Positions 45,050 through 53,951 of a DNA stretch of 64,000 nt are shown one piece after another. The translations under genes and the position numbers were made by a program. The stretch spans positions 1,426,001 through 1,490,000 of the forward strand of contig NZ_CP031728.1 in NCBI RefSeq assembly GCF_008806975.1. The letters are read 5' to 3'. The stretch is from Cellvibrio sp. KY-GH-1. GTDB taxonomy: Bacteria > Pseudomonadota > Gammaproteobacteria > Pseudomonadales > Cellvibrionaceae. Every line of letters starts with the position of its first letter. Position 1 is the first letter of the stretch. Below the pieces are notes generated by a model. The model was not told where the DNA came from, did not search any database, and was given only the letters and a program-made list of their open reading frames with translations.

Positions 45050-48034
45050 TCATTGGCATTGATTGACTGGAATAGTTTTGGAAAAAACCCCCGTTTTTGT
45101 GCGCAATGACAACACGGCCGTTGTTGCGGACTTTGGTATAGAGGCGGTGTCTATTTTCTTAAAGGTTAAAACGGCAGTTGAATCATTCTCTACAGAAATG
45201 TCATTTGCTTTGACACTGGCGATGCTTGCCGCCACGAGATCCGAAAAGCGTTGGCCAATCAATGTAATCTTCGCGTCATCGCTACACAGATTCAATACAG
45301 GGGGGTAGATATCAAAAATTGCGACCGCATCTGATGCCACGCATTTTTCTTCAACTTTTTTACTGTAATACTCCATTGTTAGAGGAGCCTCGCCGTACTT
45401 ATTCACAACCTTAAATTCTAACAGCGGATTCAATGCGGACTTAGGGATAGCGCTAAGGTTGATTGCGAACTGCAAGCCCTTGTTTCGCGGCAAGCTTTTA
45501 ACTGGCGTTATTTCTGTTCCAGCAAAGAATACCTTGGAGTCGGCGGTAAGATTATCTCCATATGCGATGACATTTACTTGCGAGTCACAGCTCGTAACTT
45601 GCTTGGGTACGACAGAAGAAACGACAACAGCGGATCGCTGCTCACAGGAGTTGATCAGCGGAAGCTGATAAGTGTCAAAGCCATCCGGTGTGGACACATC
45701 AACTTGCAAATACGACTTATAGCCCGTATTGGCCAAAGGGATATCATCAATATTAATGGTTGCACTAACACCCTGCATATCCGGCAACAAGGAGATAGCT
45801 GTCGTATCATACTCCTTTCCATCAATAAAAATTTTGCTGGCTCGCCAAATATTATCGCCTCGAATTTGCAACGACAACGGCTTATTTTCTGAACTGCAAT
45901 TATGGATTTTGCCAGGAGTAATACTGCCTATTTTGGGCGATTTAAATACCGGCTGGTTATTGGTTCTCAATAAATAATCAGTAAGCCCAGCCTGGTCGCT
46001 GTAGGTATTGGTTATTTTAGCAACCAAGTCTCCACCCTGATAAAATTTATCACTGGTTAAATTCATGCTTTTCCCTTCAGCATTCTTCTGCCAATCCGGG
46101 GCCCAGGCACTAAATGATTTCAGTTTAATTTCAGGCCACCACCCTGGAACGGATAAATCCACAAAAAGGCTATATGACTCTAACGGCTGAATAAACTTCA
46201 GTTCCTGATTCTTGCCATCCAACACTGCTCTCGGCCCTAAAACCCATCCAAACGCCTGGGGATCTTTTTCAGTGCGCCCCGGCTCAGCAAATCCAACAAC
46301 AATGGGCGAAATCTCCAGAGCATCCGCCTTCCCAACCGCACTTTGCGAAAATGACGAACCCAGGTTTGCGCCAATTCCTTTACCCGGCATATTGGCCGCA
46401 ATAGAAGCGGCTAAAACCAATGCATCAGAGGCCCGTGCAGCGGTCGAAACAGCTTGTATTTTCTTTTCAGGTGATATTTCATAAACTGAGATATGAGGAC
46501 TCTCTTTTGCTAATGCCTGAATAAAGTTGGGAGGAGGTGCAATGGTGCTGTCTTCAATCCCCAAACTGCAATCCTGATTTTGATTTTGCAAAATAGTTAA
46601 ATATTCAATCGCAAGCTTTGTCAGTTTTGAATAGGTAGCATGTGCTGTTTCGAGACCAGAACCCGCACCAGAAGCCCATTTATTTAATGCCATTTCTTGT
46701 GCAATCAGGTTAATTGCATCATTAATTCCTTTCACCTTAACAGCCAAAAAAGCGGCCTCCCTGAGCGTTTTACGGTTTCCATTATCTGTTACATAAGCAT
46801 TAGAGAGAGACTTTATATCACACTGCTTGCTACCCGTGTGTGAACTCATTTTTAAAGAATCAACTGATTCAGCATGATGAATTACATCAAGGAGTTGCCC
46901 CTCTATAATATTAGAAAAATCGCCTGTTAATTCAATAAGCCCTGGTTCAATGGACTTAGGGAGCGCAATCCGATAGTAAAGGTTATTCTTAGTGTCCACC
47001 TCTGAAATTCCTAGCGATATTTTCCCATTTCCCCCAGGCCTTGGAACCTGCACATACATAACATTGTAGTATTTTTCGAGAGGGTAAAATTTCGGATTAG
47101 TTCTAATATTCCCCCCTGCTTTGCTCATCTCACTGAAGTCATTAATAGTGCTATTTACATACTTTAACCAATTTGCGTAAATTTGGCCGACGAGCTGCTG
47201 ATCGTTGTTAAAATCCGGCTCTTTAACTTCTAACCTCATAATGCCAACGGTATCATTGTAGGCTTTCTTGGGAGGTAATGAGGTGGGTTGAAACTGAAAA
47301 CGAACTAGTGCATTACCATCATAGTCGTGAAGAGTGTCAAGCTTTGCTTTATTGATTGCGGATTTGACTACATCCCTGCATGCTCTTTTGTAATTAAATA
47401 GCTCTATCGGATCAACCTTGTCCGTGTGCGCAGACATCGCTGATAAGGTGTTAGTCTTTAAGGCAGCAGTCAAGGTATCTATTTTGCCGAGTAATGCTGC
47501 TACATCTGCAGCAGCTGGGGCATTCGATGACACACTTGCCAAACTGCTATTGGAAATACTGTCTGTATTGATCGTCTCTGTAAGATCCTTTTTTGCAGCG
47601 AGAGTGTCTTTGAGGATTTCTGCTTCGCGCTGCAGCTTCTGTAATGTCATCTCCAATTTTGTTGTAGCGATGTCATTTTTTAAATCCGCTATTTCCTTGT
47701 TAGCATCGTAATCAAATGCCTTGGCCGGATCAAAAGATAACCCCAACCCTACAGAAGCCGCACGTATTTGCTCCAAATCTCTGACAATGATGGGAGTAAT
47801 AGTCGTAAGCTTGCTGCAAGCTTCTAATTCCGGGACAAGAAAAAGCAGTTCGTTTTTTCTTTCTTCTATTAGATAAGCTCTAGGATATTCTTTCGGGTTA
47901 GGTATTTTTATACTGCCGGGGATTTGCGTTTTGGAATAACTTACTTCGTTGATATTCAATGCATATGGATTTGAGCAGCCATGCAACAATAGCGTTAGAC
48001 TCAATGTAGATATAGCAAGTTTTAATCTTTCCAT
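45050..48034 (-). CDS. Large lipoprotein of unknown function with IPT/TIG-like C-terminal repeats
   Basis: 994 residues, not recognised. Lipoprotein signal peptide with lipobox LLHGC (cysteine at 20). A coiled-coil-rich stretch follows (about 105-200: NKEIADLKNDIATTKLEMTL, LQREAEILKDTLAAKKD), then a long central region with no known motif, and from about residue 690 three Cys-flanked repeats of immunoglobulin-like IPT/TIG type (each opening with a Cys pair in P..xxC and ending YGxxxxxVx). A glycine/serine-rich linker precedes a domain with GWWPEIKLKSFSAW. It is probably anchored in the outer membrane facing the periplasm or surface. Neighbours are a Pro-rich membrane protein upstream, a cold-shock-like and an unknown gene downstream. 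Confidence 0.85.
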   Translation of the reverse strand: MERLKLAISTLSLTLLLHGCSNPYALNINEVSYSKTQIPGSIKIPNPKEYPRAYLIEERKNELLFLVPELEACSKLTTITPIIVRDLEQIRAASVGLGLSFDPAKAFDYDANKEIADLKNDIATTKLEMTLQKLQREAEILKDTLAAKKDLTETINTDSISNSSLASVSSNAPAAADVAALLGKIDTLTAALKTNTLSAMSAHTDKVDPIELFNYKRACRDVVKSAINKAKLDTLHDYDGNALVRFQFQPTSLPPKKAYNDTVGIMRLEVKEPDFNNDQQLVGQIYANWLKYVNSTINDFSEMSKAGGNIRTNPKFYPLEKYYNVMYVQVPRPGGNGKISLGISEVDTKNNLYYRIALPKSIEPGLIELTGDFSNIIEGQLLDVIHHAESVDSLKMSSHTGSKQCDIKSLSNAYVTDNGNRKTLREAAFLAVKVKGINDAINLIAQEMALNKWASGAGSGLETAHATYSKLTKLAIEYLTILQNQNQDCSLGIEDSTIAPPPNFIQALAKESPHISVYEISPEKKIQAVSTAARASDALVLAASIAANMPGKGIGANLGSSFSQSAVGKADALEISPIVVGFAEPGRTEKDPQAFGWVLGPRAVLDGKNQELKFIQPLESYSLFVDLSVPGWWPEIKLKSFSAWAPDWQKNAEGKSMNLTSDKFYQGGDLVAKITNTYSDQAGLTDYLLRTNNQPVFKSPKIGSITPGKIHNCSSENKPLSLQIRGDNIWRASKIFIDGKEYDTTAISLLPDMQGVSATINIDDIPLANTGYKSYLQVDVSTPDGFDTYQLPLINSCEQRSAVVVSSVVPKQVTSCDSQVNVIAYGDNLTADSKVFFAGTEITPVKSLPRNKGLQFAINLSAIPKSALNPLLEFKVVNKYGEAPLTMEYYSKKVEEKCVASDAVAIFDIYPPVLNLCSDDAKITLIGQRFSDLVAASIASVKANDISVENDSTAVLTFKKIDTASIPKSATTAVLSLRTKTGVFSKTIPVNQCQ

Positions 48035-48203
48035 TTTCTATCCCTTTATAAAAAATTTTCAAACTGACCACCTCTGCGTGGTAAACCACCTAAGCAATTC
48101 GAGCTTTCAACTATAAAAGTCGACATCTTTATTATCCCCTCAAGCAAGCAATCACTACACTGATCTACCGATTTAAACATCGGACGAACGAGCATCATAA
48201 CTT

Positions 48204-48881
48204 CTAATAATCTTTGATAACACTTACAGAACGATCCTTAGAATCTATGACAACTATTTTTATTTTTTCCCCACGATCTGCTACCCCCGGTAAAGATTCG
48301 ACAATCCAACCATCAGGGGAAATCTTAATTGATTTTGAATCTACATTTCCAAAACTTATAGAATATCGGTAGGGAGGAACCCCACCAGCCACATGAGCAA
48401 CGGCCTTGTCACCTTCCACGCGAACATCTGCTAACATCAATGTATTTGCAACCGTTTCGCCTGAGCCAAAGTAAAAACCGAGAATTGTTCCTAAAATTCC
48501 AACTAATGTCGCAAGCACATCTTTTGAATAGCTGAATCGTTCTTTTAATTCGTCGCCTTTTGCATTCGATGCAACCACCCACACGGAAATTATTAAGGCA
48601 ATTAATACAGTAACGATTGCCACAAGGAATGTTATTAAACCTCGTGATACATCAGTCTCCCTTAACAGAAGCAAAAACTTACCCTCTGAGTTGTATAGCC
48701 CTATAAAGATAATCAGTATTGTTATAAATATCGCAAGAATTAACCCACGAACAACCCAACTTGATTCAGGGATATCTCCCTCACCTTTAGATCCCTGCGA
48801 GTTTGGTGGAGCAGGTGGAGTAGGTGGAGTAGGTGGAGCAGGTGGAGTAGTATTGTCATCAGTTGTCTTCTCGTCACTCAT
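48204..48881 (-). CDS. Pro-rich three-helix membrane protein of the orphan cluster
   Basis: 225 residues, not recognised. A Thr/Pro-rich N-terminus (PPAPPTPPTPPAPP, residues about 13-26) is followed by three hydrophobic helices (about 44-64, 80-105 and 120-145) and a C-terminal extracytoplasmic beta domain (GGVPPYRYSISFGN, VVIDSKDRSVSVIKDY) similar to the SprB/cadherin-like repeat pattern GGxPPYxYS. The ATG at 48881 is supported by AAGGGTGA. It precedes the large lipoprotein gene by 170 bases on the same strand. The Pro-rich tail could bind a partner in the cytoplasm; role unknown. Confidence 0.8.
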   Translation of the reverse strand: MSDEKTTDDNTTPPAPPTPPTPPAPPNSQGSKGEGDIPESSWVVRGLILAIFITILIIFIGLYNSEGKFLLLLRETDVSRGLITFLVAIVTVLIALIISVWVVASNAKGDELKERFSYSKDVLATLVGILGTILGFYFGSGETVANTLMLADVRVEGDKAVAHVAGGVPPYRYSISFGNVDSKSIKISPDGWIVESLPGVADRGEKIKIVVIDSKDRSVSVIKDY

Positions 48882-48964
48882 GTATTTCACCCTTTAAGAT
48901 TAACCCAGGATTTCATAATTTTTTTCTAACAAAGTTTATTCAGCCTATTCTTCCGCCCCAAAAA

Positions 48965-48990
48965 AATAACCCCCCAAATGGGGGGCTATT
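48965..48990 (-). terminator. Terminator of the GH5 cellulase gene
   Basis: AATAACCCCCC-AAAT-GGGGGGCTATT: a stem of six G-C pairs with AT flank; minus-strand T-run follows. It also could serve the opposite strand. Confidence 0.8.
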
Positions 48991-49022
48991 TTTAATCACT
49001 TAATGTCGATTAACTTAACAAC

Positions 49023-50720
49023 TTAATCATCCCCTTTCACAATCGCCTGAATCAGGTTGGGATACAGTTGTGTACCCGAGGCGCGATCAAATAGCGCCAT
49101 ACCACCATTAGCGCCTACGCCGTTATCCCAGTAGATGGGCGCCAGGCCGCGGGTGTAGGCAGCGCGGGTAATGTATTCATTCCAATAAACGCGATAGCCT
49201 TCGTGATCGCCGATGTTAGTGCGTGATACAACACCGTATTCACCCAGAATTACACCAACCCCTTTATCCACAAAATTGATTTTCATTTTCTGGAATTGTG
49301 AGTCCACCCAGGATTCATTTGCCCAGGTTTCTACTGCACTGGTGTTAGTGGCATTTTTGCCCCATTGGGTGATGTTGCTATTGGTGTTGAGGGTGAAGTT
49401 ATAGGGATCGTAATAGTGAACTTCCATCAATAAACGATTGGTGGTGGTATCGGTTGGGATTTTCGCGAAATTCACGGTGTGATCAATATTGGTGTTAAAG
49501 CCTTGTACTACCAGGAAACGATTGGCATTTCCACCACCCGTTGCGCGCACCGCCGTTACAAAAGTTTGGTTGAAACTATTCTGTACTGTGTAGTATTCAG
49601 CCGTGGGAGTGCCGTAATCGCCGTCCACCATTACTTCATTGGTACCGGCAAACAACAAACGGTTATCGTAGTTTTTGAAACGATTGGCAATTTGCGTCCA
49701 CATAATTTTTAAACGATTGTTGACGTAATTTTGTTGTGCATAAGTGGGTTGCATCCAACCATTGTCCCAATGAATATTCATCACCACATACATATCTGCA
49801 TTAAGCGCATACTTCACCACCTGCTCTACCCTATCCATCCAGGCGGTTTGAATTACAAAGTTGCTTTCGTCAGAGAATTTACTCCAGGCCACTGGCAAAC
49901 GAATAGTTTTAAAACCAGCAGCTTTAACCGAGTTAATTAATTGCTGGGTAATTACCGGATTTCCCCAAGCAGTTTCACCGCCGATCGCATCCAACGAATT
50001 ACCAATATTCCAGCCAATGCCCATCAATTTGGTAAGTTGTACCGACGTCAAAACACCTGCACTGCTTGAACTGCCCGCAATGGAGCTTGATGATCGCACG
50101 CTGCTGGACGATGAACGAAGTGATGAAGACACAACCATTGAAGACGATGAACGGGTCGAGGATACCGAAGAGCGACTTGACGAGGATGATGAACGAATCG
50201 AGGAAGACGAAGACCGCACAGATGACGACACTAGCGTAGAACTGCTGGATTTGCTGGTAGATACGGAAGATACCGCCCCACCGCAAACCGCACCAGTTAC
50301 TGCCGGCGTTTCTATAGCGCCATTATTAGCATTCACTTGCACACCAAATGCCACTGTCTGTCCAGGCTGGATATTGCCATTCCAACTTAAATTGGCGGCA
50401 TTGTACGGATTGGAGCCAGTGATAGTCGCGTTCCAGCTGCCAGACAACCGATTATTCACGTAAACCCAATTCACACTCCAACCATTGATGGCGGAAGTGC
50501 CTTTGTTCGTAATTTCGACGTTAGCTGTAGCACCACTGCCCCAATTATTCGTCACAACATATTTACAGGTAGCAGTTTGTGCCAGTGATGTTTGCGCGGC
50601 AAACAAGCTCGCTCCCAGAGCAAGGGCTGCACTCCATTTTTTAAAGCGAGGACTTTTTAGCTGCGAGCAGTTAAACGATAAAAAGCGTAGCGATAAAAAG
50701 TTTAGCTGTAGGTTTTTCAT
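49023..50720 (-). CDS. CBM2-GH5 secreted endo-glucanase
   Basis: 565 residues. A long N-terminus (first 28 residues basic and Phe-rich) precedes a normal signal peptide ending LAQ (about 48). CBM2 is at 49-150 (CKYVVTNNWGSGATANVEI ... NLSWNGNIQPGQTVAFG ... VCGG), then a poly-serine linker with Arg/Val interruptions to about 222, then the GH5 domain (LMGIGWNIGNSLDA; acid/base Glu in GTNEVMVDGD; nucleophile Glu in VILGEYGVV; WDNGVGANGGMALFDR). GH5 enzymes of this look cut beta-1,4-glucans such as cellulose. The RBS (AGGAGA) supports the ATG at 50720. It follows a terminator after the GH26 gene. Confidence 0.93.
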   Translation of the reverse strand: MKNLQLNFLSLRFLSFNCSQLKSPRFKKWSAALALGASLFAAQTSLAQTATCKYVVTNNWGSGATANVEITNKGTSAINGWSVNWVYVNNRLSGSWNATITGSNPYNAANLSWNGNIQPGQTVAFGVQVNANNGAIETPAVTGAVCGGAVSSVSTSKSSSSTLVSSSVRSSSSSIRSSSSSSRSSVSSTRSSSSMVVSSSLRSSSSSVRSSSSIAGSSSSAGVLTSVQLTKLMGIGWNIGNSLDAIGGETAWGNPVITQQLINSVKAAGFKTIRLPVAWSKFSDESNFVIQTAWMDRVEQVVKYALNADMYVVMNIHWDNGWMQPTYAQQNYVNNRLKIMWTQIANRFKNYDNRLLFAGTNEVMVDGDYGTPTAEYYTVQNSFNQTFVTAVRATGGGNANRFLVVQGFNTNIDHTVNFAKIPTDTTTNRLLMEVHYYDPYNFTLNTNSNITQWGKNATNTSAVETWANESWVDSQFQKMKINFVDKGVGVILGEYGVVSRTNIGDHEGYRVYWNEYITRAAYTRGLAPIYWDNGVGANGGMALFDRASGTQLYPNLIQAIVKGDD

Positions 50721-50804
50721 CAGGTCTTTCTCCTGTCATTATTTTATAAAAACGTTAAACAGCGGGTAAAAAAATTCAGGCAGATGTTATTCCACCTGAA
50801 TGAT

Positions 50805-50834
50805 AAAAACGCGAACCTCGTGTGAGACTCGCGT
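50805..50834 (-). terminator. Probable terminator of the GH26 gene
   Basis: AACGCGA / TCGCGT stem (about 6-7 bp, 14-base loop) with TTTT on the minus-strand 3' side. A 7-bp inverted repeat ATTCAGG/CCTGAAT at 50774-50801 is upstream of the GH5 gene and could be regulatory. Confidence 0.55.
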
Positions 50835-50880
50835 GTTCGGCTGAATACAACTACACAGATTTTTAATTAAAGAATATTAC

Positions 50881-53046
50881 TTAAAAATCTGGCAATTCAT
50901 CCAAAGTGATTACCAGTTCATGGTTGTAGACGTGGCGTTTGTGAGCATTAGTGTTGTAGTACTCGCCAGTCCAGAAATTGCTGGAATTGCTAACACCTTC
51001 TGCGGTGTCAACGTCATTCCACACCACAAAATACAGCCACCAGGCATTGTCTTGCTTCATTAAGTCCGGATCGGGAATATTGCTGTTTTCGCTGAGTGCA
51101 ACCAGCTTCACTTGTTGTGAATAAGCTTTGGCAAGGTTGAACGTAGACGCTTGCGATTCATAATTGCGGTTGCCGTCATAAATATCGTGGCTAACGATAT
51201 CCACATACGCATCGCCTGGATACCAACCACCGCTCTGACCATTCCACACCCAAATTAAATTATTCAAGCCGTAGAAATTGGTGAGGCGATCATAGAGATG
51301 GCGCCACAACACCACTTGCGCGTAAGCTGCTGGAATTCCATCGGTACGATCATTACGGCCCCACCAAAACCAACCGCCGGATGCTTCGTGCAATGGGCGC
51401 CACAACACAGTGACGCCAGCGTCTTCCAATTTTTGCAATTCGGCGGCAATCAATGCAATGTCTGCTTCCATGTTGGCGTAACTTGCGCTCGCGGTATCCA
51501 ACTGACCATTCGCGATAGGAATCGAGAAACTGGTGTCCGCCGTGTAGAAAGCGCCGATGGCTGTACTCGCCGCATTAGGGTCGCGCCAGTGCCAGGCAAA
51601 CGTCACCAAGCCGCCGCGGTTCCAATGGGTAATCGCCTCTTCGGTTTGTTTGAGCCCTGGGTTGCCCGCCCACAAGCCGTAGTTCATGAAGTCGTAACCC
51701 ATAATCGCTGGCGCACGCGCAGTATCATTAATTACGCGTTGATACTGATCGATATTATCTTGCCAGGTCAGGTCTTGCTGACCAGACAAAACATGGTTGC
51801 CCCAAATCGATTTCAAATAGGTAAATACGCTTTTGGTGGTTGCATTTGCATTTGCATTAACCGGAGCGGTACGCGCCGGTGCTTGCGTCGCACTACCCAT
51901 GCCCGGACACATACTTTTCGATAAACACACAGCTCCACTTTGATAACCCCAGCTGCCGTTATCGGTTGCACATAAATTCAATTTGGATGAACCAATCATG
52001 CAGTACGAAAAATTACCAACACCGGAGGTATCTGCTTTGGAACCGTACACAATACAGGAGTAACTATTTTCCCAACCCCAACCATCGCCGTCCGGATCTG
52101 AATCCGCTGAGCGACAGTAGGGCCAACCGCTCGCAGTCGCATTGGGAATAACACCGTTAGGGCTACTGCTGGAAGTGCCGACACTGCTCGATGAGCGAAT
52201 CGATGAGCTACTCGAAGAAACACTGGACGAAACACTTGAAGAAACAACACTGCTCGATGAAGAGCGAATACTGGAAGAACTCAAGAAGCTTGATGCGCTA
52301 CTTCTAATTGAGCTTGAACTCAGAGATGCGCTGGAAACAGGGCATCCACCAACTGCACCGTAGGGTAATGGCTGGCCCGCGCAGGTGGAAACAGCGATGC
52401 AACTTTTGTTGTTTTCGTAACCCCAACCACTCGCTGTCGCTGTGCAAACAGGATAAAAAGTGCCGTACCAATTACACTGCTGAACAGCTGCACAAGTAGA
52501 AGAAACTATTGAAGAGATGGAGCTGGACGAGCGAATCGACGAGCTTGAACTCAGGATCGACGAAGAGCGAACCGATGAAGACGAGGAACGCAACGAAGAT
52601 GAAGGAATGGTGCTCGATGAGGGTCTTGAGCTGGATGAAGGAAGGCTCGACGATGTCGCCACACTCCCACAAATAGATCCCGTTACTGCGGGCGTTTCAA
52701 TCGCACCACCATTAGCGTTTACCTGCACACCAAACGACACCTTTTGCCCAGGCTGAATAGTGCCATTCCAATTCAGGTTGGTCGCTGAGTGCGGGTTGGA
52801 ACCGGTCACAGTTGCGCTCCAACTGCCCGATAAACTGTTTTTGCTATAACCCCAGTTCACCGTCCAACCGTTAATCGCACTGGTACCGTTATTGGTAATT
52901 TCGATATTGGCGGTAGCACCACCACCCCAGTTATTACTTACCACGTATTTACAGCTTGCACTCTGCGCCACAGATCCTTGCGCGGCAAAAATGCCGGCGC
53001 TCAGCAGTGCGACAGTGCCCAGCAGTTTTAGCCGGGTCGCGTTCAT
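50881..53046 (-). CDS. CBM2-CBM10-CBM10-like-GH26 secreted mannanase
   Basis: 721 residues from the ATG at 53046 (GGAGAAC upstream); a longer frame to 53118 lacks support. Signal peptide about 1-28 (LLGTVALLSAGIFAAQGSVA). CBM2 at 32-126, Ser linker, CBM10 at 184-225 (CNWYGTFYPVCTATASGWGY), a second very long Ser linker, a CBM10-like region with cysteines at about 310-380 (WPYCRSADSDPDGDGWGWEN, SYCMIG), and the GH26 domain from about 400: acid/base Glu in VLWRPLHEASGGWFWW and nucleophile Glu in LVALSENSNIPD. GH26 hydrolyses beta-1,4-mannan. The module order resembles Cellvibrio Man26 enzymes. Confidence 0.93.
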   Translation of the reverse strand: MNATRLKLLGTVALLSAGIFAAQGSVAQSASCKYVVSNNWGGGATANIEITNNGTSAINGWTVNWGYSKNSLSGSWSATVTGSNPHSATNLNWNGTIQPGQKVSFGVQVNANGGAIETPAVTGSICGSVATSSSLPSSSSRPSSSTIPSSSLRSSSSSVRSSSILSSSSSIRSSSSISSIVSSTCAAVQQCNWYGTFYPVCTATASGWGYENNKSCIAVSTCAGQPLPYGAVGGCPVSSASLSSSSIRSSASSFLSSSSIRSSSSSVVSSSVSSSVSSSSSSIRSSSSVGTSSSSPNGVIPNATASGWPYCRSADSDPDGDGWGWENSYSCIVYGSKADTSGVGNFSYCMIGSSKLNLCATDNGSWGYQSGAVCLSKSMCPGMGSATQAPARTAPVNANANATTKSVFTYLKSIWGNHVLSGQQDLTWQDNIDQYQRVINDTARAPAIMGYDFMNYGLWAGNPGLKQTEEAITHWNRGGLVTFAWHWRDPNAASTAIGAFYTADTSFSIPIANGQLDTASASYANMEADIALIAAELQKLEDAGVTVLWRPLHEASGGWFWWGRNDRTDGIPAAYAQVVLWRHLYDRLTNFYGLNNLIWVWNGQSGGWYPGDAYVDIVSHDIYDGNRNYESQASTFNLAKAYSQQVKLVALSENSNIPDPDLMKQDNAWWLYFVVWNDVDTAEGVSNSSNFWTGEYYNTNAHKRHVYNHELVITLDELPDF

Positions 53047-53360
53047 CAGGATGTTCTCCGTTGTCATTACTTCGTTATTAATTATTAAAAGTACCGGCGC
53101 AATGGCGGAACAATGCAATCCACGGCCGGAATTGCCTTGGACTAATACAGCAGTCGCTATACGGGATTTTCGAAAGGAAGGAATCGAGAAAGCTTGGCGA
53201 ACAAATAGTCAGCAGGACTAGATATTACAGATTCATGTGAATAATAGGATTTATTTGGCCGCCAAATGTGATGCTTTTGACGACACAAATTCCATTATGA
53301 GATTGGTTTCACAAACAGAACTAATTTTAAATATAAAAATTTGCTCGAATTACGGTGCGA
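53047..53360. other. Intergenic region upstream of the GH26 gene
   Basis: 314 bases, probably containing the GH26 promoter; I see no gene and no clear operator. Confidence 0.5.
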
Positions 53361-53951
53361 CTAAAGCAATTCAATTATCGCGACAAGAACATAACCTTGT
53401 TTGTATTGTTTAAAGACCGCAAATCCGCCCACCAAGATCCCGTCAATTACCTGAGCTTCCGCATAAACCCAACAATCAGGAGCGACCCTCAAAACAACGG
53501 GACTACCCTCAACTGCCTCTGGCAATGGAGTCATAGCCTTTTTCAAAAAGCTGCCCCATTGATCAAAGGGAAGGTTAGCAACCTTAGCGATAAAATTGTG
53601 TGTTGGCAGTTGCTTGTAATCTTTAACAGGCACCCCGGGAAAGAGTATTTTTAGACTTAGGGGAGTTTGACTTTTTAGTGCAAACTCCATTTGATCATTT
53701 ATAGTCGCTGCAGAAACTTTTTGACTAAGCTCCTCGCCCCGTCCACCAAGATTTCCAGATGTAAACTTTCGAACCAGGTATATACCATCAGGGCTAGCAA
53801 CACTCTTAAATTTTGAAAGATCACCCTTCGATATTGCGTGAGAGAAGGAAACAATAGACGTTCTAATAGGCCTTTCCATATCAGCGCTATCGGCGCTACA
53901 AAAACAACAGAACCCCGAAAAAAAAGCAGCAATCAAAAAACGAAAGATCAT
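53361..53951 (-). CDS. Periplasmic protein, candidate immunity partner of the glucosaminidase
   Basis: 196 residues, not recognised by family. A signal peptide (MIFRFLIAAFFSGFCCFC, cleavage near CSA-DS, about 20-22) targets it to the periplasm, with cysteines in the leader and one late Cys in DCWVYAE. The start at 53951 overlaps the TGA of the upstream glucosaminidase gene (ATGA), a coupling usual for toxin-immunity pairs. The long in-frame extension from 53963 is not needed. The pairing with a leaderless peptidoglycan hydrolase is the reason for the immunity proposal; it remains inference. Confidence 0.7.
   Translation of the reverse strand: MIFRFLIAAFFSGFCCFCSADSADMERPIRTSIVSFSHAISKGDLSKFKSVASPDGIYLVRKFTSGNLGGRGEELSQKVSAATINDQMEFALKSQTPLSLKILFPGVPVKDYKQLPTHNFIAKVANLPFDQWGSFLKKAMTPLPEAVEGSPVVLRVAPDCWVYAEAQVIDGILVGGFAVFKQYKQGYVLVAIIELL

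Noticed and set aside
49999..50230. Direct repeats that could suggest a CRISPR array
   Set aside because: The short repeats encode the Ser-Arg-Ser linker, are irregular in spacing and lack unique spacers.
49861..50463. Long acidic frame (plus strand) across the GH5 linker and CBM2
   Set aside because: Reverse reading of poly-serine codons gives acidic runs such as DDERSDED; the pattern is an artefact of the linker. The same applies at 52142-52363, 52517-52756 and 61213-61506.
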